DNA of 64,000 nucleotides from assembly GCA_028622995.1 (NCBI GenBank), contig JAJQJQ010000026.1, positions 2,666,001-2,730,000 on the forward strand, written 5' to 3'. Source of the DNA: Panagrolaimus kolymaensis. Taxonomy: Eukaryota > Nematoda > Chromadorea > Rhabditida > Panagrolaimidae. Below are positions 11,628 to 22,684 of this stretch, piece after piece; the first letter of the stretch is position 1; each line of letters starts with the position of its first letter. The position numbers and the translations under genes are program-made. Under the pieces are notes generated by a model. It searched no databases. It was given only the letters and a program-made list of their open reading frames with translations, and had not been told where the DNA came from.

Positions 11628-13875
11628 CTTTGACACTAGAATTCAAAGAAAGAAACAAGGATGTCAGAAATCCAAAAATCTTTATTTTGCCATCGCTAAC
11701 GACGACAGTAGGAAAGAACTAACAAAGGAAAAAATCCAGCCAAGTCTTTAAAAGAAACTAAAAAACTCGGTATAAAAAAAACACCAGCAACAAAAAAAGT
11801 ATTATTTACGCGTTTGAAAGAAAAGCAACAAAAAAAGCAGAAGACGAAGACGAAGAAAAAAAATGATTGCTAGACGCGTGGAAAAAAACAACATAGTGTC
11901 AACTTCCAGAAGTAGAATAAGAAAACAAAAAAAATAACGGAAAGAAGAAACATCTTTTTTTCCAGGCGTTTTTGAAACACCATCCAAAAACGAGGGCGCC
12001 ATAAAGAAAACTGACGACGACTGCTTTAACAATGTCAGAAAAGACCATTTTCGTCTCAAAGTAAAAAAAAAATGTTGCTATGTTTTATTTTTCCATTTTC
12101 TTTTTTTCATTTTTCTTGCAATTTGACGACGACAATCTCCGCTTTGAAAAAAAGTTTCTTCTGTTGAGTTAAATGTTTAAAAAGTAAATTCTGGCACCAA
12201 ATACAACTAAACAACTTTTTTTGTTTCTTTTCTTAAAATAGAAAATAAAAATAAAGGTCACAGTTATAGCCTAGTAATTATTTTGAAAGATCAGGAAAAT
12301 CACTAAACTAATTTTATGGTTTAACCAAATCAAACAAAGGCACAAGTAAAAAAAGTTTTTTTATCAACAAAAAGCTTTTACTTCAAAATGATATTTGTTT
12401 TCTGACAAATCGTATCCTAGGTAACCCAACTAATAAAAAATATTAATAATAATGCGCAAGCTTCTTTTGAAATATTTATATGAAAAAGTGTTTACAATTT
12501 TTTTGATTAATGTCGTCCTTAAAATAGCTTAAAAACAAAGCGAAGAAGAAGAGCTACGCAAAAAGCATTCGATGAAAGGGGTTTTATATTTGTTTAGTTT
12601 ATATTAATTTTTTTATGATTCTAGCAAACAAAGATTTTAATTTTATTTTGCTTCATTTTAAACAAAAAAAAATTTTGTTTGTGATTAATTAATTTTTTAT
12701 AATAAATAATAATATCCCGACTAATTATCACAAAATTAATACATAAATAAATCTTGGAAGGAAAGAAGTCATAAATAAATTTGTTAAACAATTTATTTAC
12801 TTTTTTTTCTTGCAAGAAACAACAAATTTCTCATTTTTCTTCAGAGGCTTGAGAAAGAAAAAAAAAGCAATGCAAATGCCACATGGCTGCGAGGCAAGCT
12901 AACTAAAGCCAGATGCCAGCAATGCAATTCTTCAAGCTAGTTGGAAAGAATGGCGGCAAAATCATTTGTCACATGTGACGATGAAACCCAAAGAAGCAAA
13001 AATAAGATTGCCTTAAAGGCATTATTTTTTAATATTTTTTAATATTTTTTTATTTTTCTTTCTAACTTTTAATGTCACAAATTTTATATTTATCTTTAAA
13101 AAACATCTTTCAAATGTAAAAATTGATGGGAATCAAATTTTTTTTAAAGATGTCTTGTTGGAGTTCAAATTCATTTTTTTTATTTCTAACCAAAACGAAA
13201 ATTTATAAAAAAAAAGATGGCAGATAAAATTGAGAGAATTTTTTTGAAGAAAAAAAGTGTAAGTGATTTTACAACCAATAAAGAAAAAGAAAAAATGAAG
13301 AAAGGAAAAGAAAAGTTTTTTTAGAATATTAAAGAAAAAAAGAAACGAAAAAAGGATTAAAACAGGTTTTGCTTTTTCTTTCTTTTGTATATAATTGAGA
13401 TACATACAAACATACACAAGAAAATATGTTGAAAGTCTAAGTTTTTATCCTCAAAAAAATCACATACAAAGAAGAATCGTAAAATTAGGTGTAAAAAGAA
13501 AGGTTTAAAAAAAGTTGAGTCAGATTTACTTGCAAGTATACGAATTTTCACTAGACATTTTAAACTAACTAAAAGTTATTCGTATACTTGGCATGTTTTC
13601 AAAAAAGTAAAAAAATTAAAAATAAAATAAGCAAAAAACAATGGGGAAAGTTGTTTGAGAGAAAAAAAATTATGGAACAACAAACAGCTTCAAGTTCTGA
13701 AGAATAAAAAAACTTAAAAAAAAGAGATTGAGAGAAACAAATCCAACCACCGGAGGCGAGAGAGATAAAGGAGAGATAGAGATAATCAAAAAAAAAATCA
13801 AATACAAACATATTTAAATAATTACAATAAAAGCAAAAATTAAAAAATATATATGAGAAGATGGTTAAAATTTGT
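11628..13875. other. AT-rich intergenic region, no gene seen
   Basis: 2.2 kb between the palindrome and the 3' end of the EGF-like gene. It contains direct AT-rich repeats (TTTTTTAATA units near 13026-13050) and many poly-A/T runs. Frames at 13133-13551 are low-complexity phenylalanine/lysine readings with no splice logic. Confidence 0.5.
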
Positions 13876-14886
13876 TTAAAAAAGAAATTGGTTAAAAAAT
13901 AAAATGGTGGTGGCAGAAGTTAAAAATGAAATAAAATAAAAATTTAATGATGAGGCTGAATTAGTTTTCTTTTTAACCATCATCCAACCGGATTCTTCTT
14001 CCATAACATTATCGGGTTCAACGGAATGAGTAGTTTTTGAACTTTCTTAAAAAATATTATGAGCGATATTATAATAACATATAAGCATCAACAATAAAAA
14101 CATACGATATTGACCCATTTGTGTATCAGGCTCAAAATAACCATTTGAAACATTTTCAACATTTTTATTATCGTTTGGTTGAATTTCAACAGAATTTGAT
14201 GATTCTTCTTCTTCTGTTGTTGTTGCTGTGGGTGGTGGTGGTTCAGAATAATCATCATCATTTTTATCAAGTTCAACAGATTTTTTATTATTATCATCTT
14301 CCGCTTCTTCCAATGTTAAATATGAAGCTTTTCCACCACTGCTTGGAATTTCTTCAGGTTTTTCCATGCTTGTTTCATCGAGGGATACTTCTTCATCAGC
14401 GTGGACTTCTTCCTCTTCTCCATCATCATTTTCGTGAACTGCTGCTTCTTCATTAACCATTTTGGGAATGATTTTAATAGGACGATGGGGTTCAATTTGA
14501 GCTGAAGGAATTTCTAAAGAAAAAAAACAAAGTTTTATTTCGAGTCAAATTAAAAATATTAATTTATTACTAACCTTGAGTAGTTGTAACAAGAATGCGT
14601 TGAGTGGGTGGAGGCGCGGTTACTAAATAAAAAACAAATTAGAAAAGCTCATCAAATGGGGTTTAGAAAGCTAACCACTATATTGACATAAATCACCATA
14701 AAACATATTTGTCATACAAATGCATCGATGAATTTGGGGTCGACCAATTTCATAAGCGCATACACCATGATTTTGACATTTAATTAAACATTTTCGTTGA
14801 TCCTTTAAAAATCCGACTCCAGCATTAATTAACAAAATGGAATAATTAAATATAAAGATTGTAAATATCAGCTTATTATAATTCAT
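13876..14886 (-). CDS. Secreted single EGF-like domain protein with acidic stalk and hydrophobic C-terminus
   Basis: Exons on the minus strand are 14886-14676, 14622-14575, 14513-14106 and 14045-13876, phases 1/1/1, giving 278 residues. A signal peptide (about 1-22) is followed by an EGF-like motif with six cysteines, CLIKC, QNHGVC, then RCICMTNMFYGDLC (about 33-68); the first loop is shorter than usual. A proline/threonine linker (VTAPPPTQRILVTTTQ) leads to a long acidic, low-complexity stalk rich in Glu/Asp with a PPPP run. The protein ends in a hydrophobic stretch (FYFISFLTSATTILFF) with almost nothing after it, preceded by small residues (NSASS). This suggests a GPI-anchor signal more than a transmembrane helix, but that is inference. 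It could be a cell-surface ligand or matrix protein; no named orthologue recognised. Confidence 0.78.
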
Positions 14887-16371
14887 GCTTCAACTTTCTT
14901 TCTCCACTCTCTTTATTTTTCAAATGTGTCAAAGAGGCAAAAAGTATAAACTAAAAAATTTGAGTGAAAATTAGAGGTGTTTTAAAAGGTTGCAACAAAA
15001 ATTAAAAGAATGTATGATGAGATCACGAATACGTAAGAAAATAAAAAGATAGCAAGCAAGAGAGATGTTTATGTCAAACAAAAAAATAAAATAAAAAAAT
15101 AAAGAAGAAAGACGGAAATTAAATCCGACAAGTTAACTAACTAACAACAGGTGCAGGAAAAAAAAGACATGGCACAATTGACAAATCTATTTTTTAATGT
15201 TTCGGAATGTTTGAGTCTCTTTGAAGCGATAATAAAAAAATGCTTCTTCATCTTTAAGCTTGATCATCTTGATCTGCATTGACTCAAAGAAAGAAGAATA
15301 AAAAAAAGATGCAATGGAATGTGAAAACAAAAAAACAAATTCCTCTCCTGCCCAGTGGCAGCAAACAAGAATTAGAAAAAAAATTATATCAAAAAAAAAA
15401 ATAACGGCCAACAACAAATGCATTTTTTTTCCTCGAAGAATAAGCACTGGTTATTTTTTATTTTATTTTAGTAGGACCAATGAAAGTTGTATTACAACAA
15501 CATGTGCTGCTGTTGTTGCTGCTACTGCAAGGGCTGTATCACCACCAACTTGGCAAATGTTTCTGTTGCTGCTTCTTCAGAGATAGTCGTCGTCGTAGGT
15601 TAAACTTATATTTTTTGCCTTTAGAGAAAATAAAATCGTTCAATGTTGTTGTCGCCGTTCTTCTCCTCCTTTTTTTTCTTCTTCAATCAAATGTCCACTC
15701 GCTTTTGCCGACGATAAATATAATAAGTTAAAGCCCAAAAGAAAAAAAAGTTCATTCGTTTTTGTTGTTCCCGTTCCAAATCGTTCCTCGCCTTTCTTTT
15801 CTCTTTCAACTATTATACCACCTCATTTTTTTAGTTTTTAGCTAAAAGGAATGTTTCGGTTTTTTTCTTCTTCTCAGCAAATCGTTCAACAAAGAAAAAA
15901 ACTCCAAATAACAACTGACGCAATACCTAAATTATTCATAAAACATTATCAATCACCAAACACAAATTTTTTTTATTATAGCAAAAGCGGGTCAATTGTT
16001 GCGGTCAAATAAATCGCCAGGCGGTAGTGAGCAAGCAGTTGCCATGCCATTGATTCTTCAACACCTTTTTCAACCGACAAAGAAATGAGTAATTGAAGAT
16101 GCCAGAAGTTGCGCATTCAAGTGAACTTGTAAAACTCCTTAAAGGCAATATAAATAAGAGATAAAACAAATTCTAAAGATTTTTCTGACATGTGTACACC
16201 TGTGTTACGGTAGCCACCAATTTAGTTTACAAAAAATGTTTATCAAGCATTTTTTGTTATTGCATTTAAAATATCAATCTCTCATTAAAATTATTATTAC
16301 TTTATTCTTCTCTTTTTTAAATTAATAAAACTTTATAACTAAGAAATAAATCAACAACAAAATTAAAACAT
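14887..16371. other. Intergenic, no gene seen
   Basis: 1.5 kb between the EGF-like gene start and the CIAO3 3' end. It presumably includes the EGF-like gene promoter. Open frames near 15314-15731 are leucine/cysteine low-complexity readings without exon borders. Confidence 0.45.
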
Positions 16372-17868
16372 CTACCAAGCATTTGCTGCTTCAATAAGAT
16401 CATTCACCCGGGCTGCTTCATAAGTTGCATAAACAAATTTCTCATAATTTGGATTGGATGCTTTCCATTTTTCCATAGTTTCTTGATAAGCTTTTTTAAA
16501 CTCAAAGTTTTCTGGTAATGAATTATAAAGATTTGTTGTATTTTCTAACAATTTCTTTTGTTGAATAGGATTTTCGGCTTTAATTTGGCCTGCACCATTT
16601 ACACAACCTCCAGGGCAAGCCATTAATTCAATAAAATCATATTTGGATTTACCACCTTTTATTTGATTTATTGCTCTTTGAAAATTTCGGTAACCATTCA
16701 TAACAGCTATATGCTTTTCAAAACCAGAATTTTTATCCAAAACATGGTATTCAATGCCTTCATACCTGGAAAATTATTACTGTAAAAAAGTTTCTTTAAA
16801 AATTAAACTAACATTTTCTTTTGTTCAACATTTATTTGAGGATAATCATGCTCAAGTTGTGCAACAACATATTCAGCATAATTTCCAGAAGTTGTTATTC
16901 CTGAAGTTCCTTGAACTATTTCATGCTCCAAAGTATTAAACCAAGTTAAATCTTTTTCTGATGGTGTCAAATACGCGCTTAAATCTTCTGGCATAACTGT
17001 TACAAATTCAACTAAAAAAAGAAAAATATTTTTTTAAGATGGAAGGAGGAAAGGTAAAAAATAATACCTGTAGCAACGACGCAATCAACAAGTTGAGTTC
17101 CATCGGGCATTTTTGCATCCGGTCTAAAAGCTTCAAGCTTTTTATCAAAACATGGCATTACACATGCATGATAAATATCAGATGGCTTAATTCCAAGTTC
17201 TTTACTTAATACATCTTTAACTAGTGCACCAGTAATAAGCATCGGAGATCGAGTAACCGAAAGTTGAGGCATCAAAGTTTTGGATTCATTCTTTTCCGCA
17301 AATGAAACAACACCAGGACAAACTCCAGTAACAAGAGGGCCTTTACGATTGGGTTTTTTAAAATCTTCATACATTTGTTGTTTTGTTATTTCTCGAGCAA
17401 TACTTGAATCAATAATATAATGAACTCCGAGAGTTTTAAGAAAATTTGAAACCGCTACAGCCACTTGCTCTGGTGATAATCCTGTTTTGGCCGCTAATGA
17501 AACTATAGCTTGAGGTGATAGCGTCACAACTTTGATCCTTAAATCAGATTCTAATCCACGCTTAAACTCCTCAACATCTTGAGCTTTAAATAATTCGTCT
17601 GAACTTGTCAAACATCCTGTACAAGATAGACAATCACTGAGAGTTACTTTTATAGGTTTTGCGGGTGGAGCTGAATCGCCTTCCTTTTTCTTTGTTGAAT
17701 GAATACGAATAATATTTGTTGGCGTTGATTCAGGTGCTGGAGCTCCTGCCACACATTTCTAAAAAACTAAGGAATGGTTAATAGAAATAAAAACCTCAAA
17801 TAAACCTGATTGGGCATAATAAAATCGTTGACATTGTTAACTTTAATACTGCCACTAATAACTTGCAT
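16372..17868 (-). CDS. ciao3: CIAO3/NARFL, cytosolic iron-sulfur cluster assembly (iron-only hydrogenase-like)
   Basis: Exons 17868-17806, 17758-17068, 17011-16813 and 16765-16372 encode 448 residues. CIAO3 links the early and late steps of cytosolic Fe-S assembly, passing clusters to the CIAO1-CIAO2-MMS19 targeting complex. The N-terminal cluster ligands are present: Cys23 and the DCLSCTGC motif (Cys64, 67, 70). The hydrogenase-like cluster ligands are also present: Cys168 in GVCPGVV, Cys224 in VMPCFDKK, and Cys368/Cys372 in LMACPGGCVNGAGQ. Loop 1 reads CPGVVSFAEK, where the family usually has CPGW-CYAEK. The C-terminus is Trp (EAANAW), as in other CIAO3 proteins. The start matches the family N-terminus (VNDFIMPNQKC). 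TRAPPC2L lies 198 bases upstream on the same strand, so the two may be an operon. A truncated copy is at 19363-19654. Confidence 0.95.
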
Positions 17869-17973
17869 TCTAAAAGAAACTTATTAAATAATAAAAATTC
17901 ATACTAATGAAAAAAATATATGTAACTACTGTGTTTTAACAGTTATAAAAATAAATGAAAGAAAAGTGTTATG

Positions 17974-18030
17974 GAAAATTAAGTTTATGCCGAATAAAAA
18001 TAAATAACATTAAGTACAAACAATGAAACA
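17974..18030. repeat. Intergenic repeat A, upstream of CIAO3
   Basis: About 57 bases between CIAO3 and TRAPPC2L match 19297-19352 at roughly 80 percent by eye (shared blocks GAAAATTAA, TTTATG, ACAAACAATGAAACA). It marks the duplication that produced the truncated CIAO3 copy. Confidence 0.6.
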
Positions 18031-18066
18031 CATATATGTAATTTTGAAATAATATATATTTTTAAG

Positions 18067-18786
18067 TTATTCAACCTTATTGTCGATTAACGCATTGAGT
18101 CCGCTGAAAAATCAGAAAGGTGAATTACTTAATGCAAAGAAGAAAACAAATACCGTGATTGAATTGGTGAACCAAGTTCATAAAAAGGGTTACATATGGC
18201 AGCAGAGAAAAGGGAATGAATTTTTTTGAAAAGCTAAAAATCAATTATATGACTAATAAGCCATAGAGTATATACAAATCTTACTGCTCTGATATCTTGA
18301 TCTTTAATATTTGAATTTGTTGCATCAACTACAATCAAAAATTTAACTTGCGTATTTGTTAAATATCCATACGACTAAAAAAAGAAGGTTTTATATATAA
18401 TTAAATATTTATCCAAAAGCTTTCTTGCGAAACTCAGTTGAAAAGAATCTTACAAACAAACAAAAAAATGGCAATGGAAAGTTTTGTTATTAGTTTGGGT
18501 TTAACAAACATGCATTAAGTTAAGACATACCCGATATTTATTATTTAAAAAGAGAGAACCTAGAAATAATTCTTGATGAGGTTTACTACCGGAAGATGAA
18601 GTCTTTTCATCAAAAACATCTAATGAAGAATAAACAAATAAACGCAAATCATCTTCTCTGCTGCTTTCAGTTGAAGAACATTCAAAATACAATGGAGGTT
18701 GCTAAAAATGAAATTCATTATATCAATGATTATGGATTTAAAATTAAACTTGCATCTGCGGCAAGGATGGCAATGCATAAGGTCAT
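18067..18786 (-). CDS. trappc2l: TRAPPC2L, TRAPP vesicle-tethering complex subunit
   Basis: Five exons (18786-18754, 18701-18531, 18374-18285, 18233-18154, 18103-18067) give 136 residues, about the human length of 139-140. TRAPPC2L is a longin-fold (sedlin-like) subunit of TRAPP complexes that act as Rab GEFs in ER-Golgi and later traffic. Matches include MTLCIAILAADQPPLYFEC (human MAVCIAVIAKEN-PLYI), YSSLDVFDEK, LFLGSLFLNNKYRSYGYLTN, VKFLIVVDATNSNIKDQDIR and CNPFYELGSPIQS. The first intron (18702-18753, 52 nt) starts GCAAGT and ends TTTTTAG, a GC-AG intron; no GT donor restores the frame, and the resulting alignment to the human N-terminus has no gap. The C-terminus (RGLNALIDNKVE) is diverged. 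CIAO3 follows downstream on the same strand. Confidence 0.93.
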
Positions 18787-19362
18787 AATTTAATTAATAT
18801 AAAGCAAGCTTTATGAAATAAATATAAGAGAGTTTTGATTGATAAACCATACGAAATCAAGGCAAATAAATGAACTTTGAAACAATGATTGCATAATCGA
18901 AAAAAAAAATTCTTGCCAAGACTTTCATTTATATTTGGTTGGTTATTTTTTGTTCTGAACTTCAGCCATCGTTATTATTAACACATTATTAACATATCCA
19001 AGAAAGACTGGTATATTAAAATATGAGGGGTTTTTACAACTTTTTTTATTAATCAAGTATTTTGTCAGCGAAAGATGGTTCCAATTTCTTGAATTTGTTT
19101 TATTTTGGTGCGTTTGCACTTATTCTCTTTCAAGCTTCTTTAGTAGTATTATTAAACACGTGAAGATGTTAACCAGATCGGCATCACCATGCAAATTCCT
19201 CCATCTCCTGTAATAAAAGATGTAAACAAACAATGGCTCAAGCTGAAGAAAAAAAAGGATGAATTACTTTTACAAGCAACACAAAGATCAAACAAAGAAA
19301 ATTAAATTTATGATGAATAATAAAAATATAGTAACAAACAAACAATGAAACATTTTCTTGAT
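18787..19362. other. Intergenic, contains repeat A' and possible duplication relics
   Basis: This is the upstream region of TRAPPC2L and the downstream region of the CIAO3 mini-copy. Near 19240-19270, GCTGAA ... GATGAATTACTT weakly resembles 18103-18130 in the last TRAPPC2L intron, which may be a relic of the same duplication. No intact exon seen. Confidence 0.4.
19297..19352. repeat. Intergenic repeat A', downstream of CIAO3 mini-copy
   Basis: Partner of 17974-18030. In the parent locus the repeat lies upstream of the gene; here it lies immediately downstream of the copy, so a simple tandem duplication does not explain the arrangement. Confidence 0.6.
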
Positions 19363-19654
19363 TTAGAATAATTCTTCTGTACTTGTCACACATCCACTAC
19401 ATGCTAAACAATCATCAAGAGTTATTTTGATCGGTTTTGTTGGAACAGGATTACCATCTATTTTCTTCCTTGAATGAATGCGAATAAGGTTCTTTGTCGT
19501 TGATTCAGATGCTGGAGCTCTTATCACACATGCCTAAAAATATTGGATGGATTAATATGACGTTGATAAAAAGAAAAAAACTGTAACAAACTTGACTAGG
19601 CATAATGAAGTCATTGACATTTTTAAGCTTGAGAATACCACCAATAGCCGGCAT
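19363..19654 (-). CDS. Truncated CIAO3 paralogue: N-terminal four-cysteine domain only
   Basis: Two exons, 19654-19592 and 19533-19363, reproduce the first exon (21 codons, same border) and the start of the second exon of CIAO3, giving a 77-residue protein. All four N-terminal cluster cysteines are kept: Cys23 and DCLACSGC (63, 66, 69). The frame is open, both splice sites are intact, and the copy stops with TAA at the point where the parent reads SSDELFKAQ (copy STEELF-stop). Many differences from the parent are conservative (LKNVNDFIMPSQ against VNNVNDFIMPNQ; ITLDDCLAC against VTLSDCLSC), which argues against simple decay. It may be a pseudogene fragment or a mini-protein that binds one Fe-S cluster. 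It is divergent from MRPL22, 250 bases apart. Confidence 0.6.
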
Positions 19655-19904
19655 CTTTTAACAAATCTAGTAATTGAGAAATTGAAGCTAAAAAGAATAA
19701 ATTAATAAACCAATGTTTAGCAGATTGATGAATACATAAAAAAAAAACGCGATACCGTAATTGTGATTGAAGCAATTTGAAAGCAAAGAAAATGATTGGA
19801 CGACAAAAAAAATATTCTTGAAGCGAAAAACATTTTTTTACTGCTTCGCTTTTTTTCTTACTTTTTTGGATTTCACCTTCTTTCATTATTGCTGCATCAA
19901 AAAA

Positions 19905-20748
19905 ATGTTATCTTTACGTCAAATTGGATCAAAAGTTTTAATAAGAAATTCAATTTCATCAATAGCTTCATATTCAAGTGACTCAAATGATCTTGTTTGT
20001 ACAGAAAATCAACCACGGTCAACTCTTGAAAAATGGAAGAAACGTGAACAATTTACAAAGAAAACAATTCAACGATTTGAAGAACTTCCAGTGAAAAATT
20101 ATTATGCACCTGATTGGGAAATTCATCAATATGAAGAAGATAAGCTTTTACAGCCAAGGCAAAATTGTCAAACTACTCCTGAAAAGTGGGAATATTATAA
20201 TAAGGTATGTAACTTTTGTAAGCTTTATCACTTTATGCTTCTTTTTTTTGTTTTAGGTTGTTTGGAATCCAAATCACATTGTTCCTGAAACTGGATTACC
20301 TAAAGCTCGAGAAGTCTTTCATTGCCTTGAATCTATTCATCAACAACCAAAAAAGATGTGGACTACTTGTCAATTTGTTCGTGGATGTAATGTTGATTTT
20401 GCTCTTCAACAACTTCGGTACAAACAAAATAAATCATGCTCGATTCTTGCTAATGTTATTGAAGAAGCTGCAAAACGTGCTAAAGATGAATTCCATATTC
20501 CTGAACCTGGCAAAAATATGTTCGTTGCTGAAGCTTTTCCTATTCAAGATAAAATTGTCAAAGGTGCTCGTCGTCATGCTCGTGATAATTGGAATGTTAT
20601 TCGCTATCGATATATTCATGTTTTCGTTCGACTCGAAGAAGGAGAAGCTCGTGATTTAAAAGTTAGACTTCGTTTACCTGATGGTTGGGAAAAAATGGAA
20701 AATTACTATGATTATTTGCGTTCTCGAAATTTCAAATATTCTCTTTAG
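19905..20748 (+). CDS. mrpl-22: Mitochondrial large ribosomal subunit protein uL22m
   Basis: Two exons, 19905-20204 and 20257-20748, give 263 residues. uL22 lines the exit tunnel of the mitochondrial large ribosomal subunit. The N-terminus (MLSLRQIGSKVLIRNSIS) is a typical mitochondrial presequence: basic, Ser-rich, no acidic residues. Family features follow: KMWTTCQFVRGCNVDFALQQL corresponds to the helix near the start of the uL22 domain, SCSILANVIEEAAKRAKDEF to the core helix, and FPIQDKIVKGARRHARDNW to the tunnel loop with its basic hairpin. A further ATG lies in frame upstream at 19767, but the presequence begins naturally at 19905. A poly-A signal AATAAA is at 20772-20777. CCDC12 starts 174 bases after the stop, close enough for a nematode operon. 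Confidence 0.93.
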
Positions 20749-20922
20749 GTTTCTTGTTGTTGTTTTTGAATAATAAATAATTTTATCTTTATGATTTGTT
20801 TGTGTTTAAACTATGGATTTACCCATTTTTAATACTTTTAATCATTTTGTTTTCCTTTTATAGTATTTATTGTACGTATTGCAACATCATAATCCTTTTT
20901 TACAATGTTCACTTTTTAGACA

Positions 20923-21571
20923 ATGACAGACGATATTGATTCATCTATATCCGAAATCGAACAAAATGCCATCAATCGAAAGCGGCGACTAATGGAAATG
21001 CGTGAAGCAACCAAGAAACAGAAGGAGGCAGCTGGAGATGCTAGTATTACTGAAATGTGAGTCTGATGGTTATGCGTTATGTTTGAACTTGATGAAAGTC
21101 GTTTTTTTCAGTGAAACTCCTGTGCTATTTCGATCTTATGCTCCTATAGAAAAAGAAAAATTTGTAACAAAAGTGAAAGAAGGACGTGACAATATTGCTT
21201 TTCAAGCCATTGAAGGTGCTGTCGCTGAATACGTCGATGAAAGCAAATCTCTTACTGTGAATAAACAACTTGTAAGTGTCTCGTAACATGATGCTCTAAT
21301 ATTACAATGACAATGGTTTTAGGAAACATCAGATATTGTTAACACCAAAAAAGCTGATTGGGATCTCAAAAGACGATTACAACCAAAATTGGATAAATTA
21401 GAATTAAGAACTGAAAAAGCTATTGCAACATTAATCCGTATGCTTTTTTTATCAGCTTAATCCACAATTTTTAACGTTTTTTGTTTAGGTCAAAGACTTG
21501 GCTCTGGTAACATTGATCTCACAGCTGCTGTAAATTCTGGTGCCGCTGCTGGATATGGTAGCGACGACTAA
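20923..21571 (+). CDS. ccdc-12: CCDC12 homologue, spliceosome-associated coiled-coil protein
   Basis: Exons 20923-21056, 21112-21271, 21323-21437 and 21489-21571 give 163 residues, close to human CCDC12 (about 166). CCDC12 is a small, mostly helical protein associated with activated spliceosomes. The N-terminal helix (EIEQNAINRKRRLMEMREA) and the conserved core (KKADWDLKRRLQPKLDKLEL, then RTEKAIATLIRQRL) match the human KPDWDLKRDVAKKLEKL-KRTQRAIAELIRERL. The ATG is preceded directly by CACTTTTTAG-ACA, an acceptor with no local donor exon, consistent with spliced-leader addition to a downstream operon gene. AATAAA is at 21636-21641. Confidence 0.9.
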
Positions 21572-22684
21572 TTCACTATTGGTTTTGTTGATTTCTTCTC
21601 TTTTATTTGTTCTTGATATGTATGTATGTACTTCCAATAAATGCATTTTTCGTTGAAAGTTTCAACTTGAAACATTTCTTTTTTAACATTCCATTACTCA
21701 TATTTTTCCATGATGAAATGCCTTTTTAACGTTCTAATTCCAGGAAAGACGAAAAACACACTTTTTTCATGAATCAGAAGTCTGAATAAAGCGAATGCTC
21801 ACGTTTATGAACATTAAAAATGAGCTATTTTTTAGTTCAAACTAACTTGGAAAAAGGCGGACGCATTTTTATGATAAAAGAATACTATTTTTACTAACTA
21901 AAAAAGCTTTTCCAAAGTCACATAGCGCATCCATCTGTCTAGGAAAGTTTTTTCAACGACCAACAAAACAATCAAACTAAAAACCTTGCGTGAAAGCACG
22001 AGGGTTCTGTCTTCGGTGCTTCTTTTGTTTGTATAGCATACATTTTCACCAACAACCTCTTTTTTCCTTGGATGCACACCTTTTCTTTCTTGCGCAAAAA
22101 ATAAAATAAAATTTATTTTATGTTTACGAAACATGTATGTTTTTTTTCTTCATTTTATGCCATTTCGTCACAGTATCATGCTCACGGCAGATAGAAAGCT
22201 ATTGTCATGAATATATTTTAAATTTAATTTTTCGATTAAATTGAAGTCAAGTACATATAATGCGATGATTCAGTAACTAAAATTCCGATACACTTAAAAT
22301 GTCTTCTTTTTTTTGTTTGACTAAAGATGAGACAGCTTTTTTCCTAGCTTGTTGCATGTTATCAGCTAATAGCATGAAGTTAAACCTTGTGAGAGGCGTC
22401 AATATTTTTTCTTTCACGAGATGGAGAAAGGGCAGCGATCATCATGCTTTTTTCTTGAGAAATCATTCATTCTTTTCTTTCCTCTTTCACAATTCATCCT
22501 TTTTCGCTTTTATTGATTCTTTTATTTATTTCCATAAAAAAATATGGAAAAAGCATACACATAGCCTTATAATAAATACATATTTTTGTCTTTGTTTTTC
22601 TTTTGATTGCTTGCAGCCGTGTGTAAATAAATACATATAATTTTTTTCTTCTCATTCAAATTTTATTTTTATTTTTAGAGTGGA
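21572..22684. other. Intergenic between CCDC12 and TMEM272-like gene
   Basis: 1.1 kb, AT-rich. The frame at 22299-22640 lacks splice context or family similarity. The end of this region (22670-22680, ATTTTTAG) is the acceptor just before the next start codon, so a 5' untranslated exon may be hidden here. Confidence 0.4.

Noticed and set aside
13905..13925. GGTGGCAGAAGT, also near 49679 and 63264
   Set aside because: A short shared word at three places; one lies inside the EGF-like gene's last exon, and no longer repeat surrounds them.
15314..15731. Frames with poly-Leu and Cys
   Set aside because: Low-complexity readings of GCTGTTGTTGCT tracts without splice logic.
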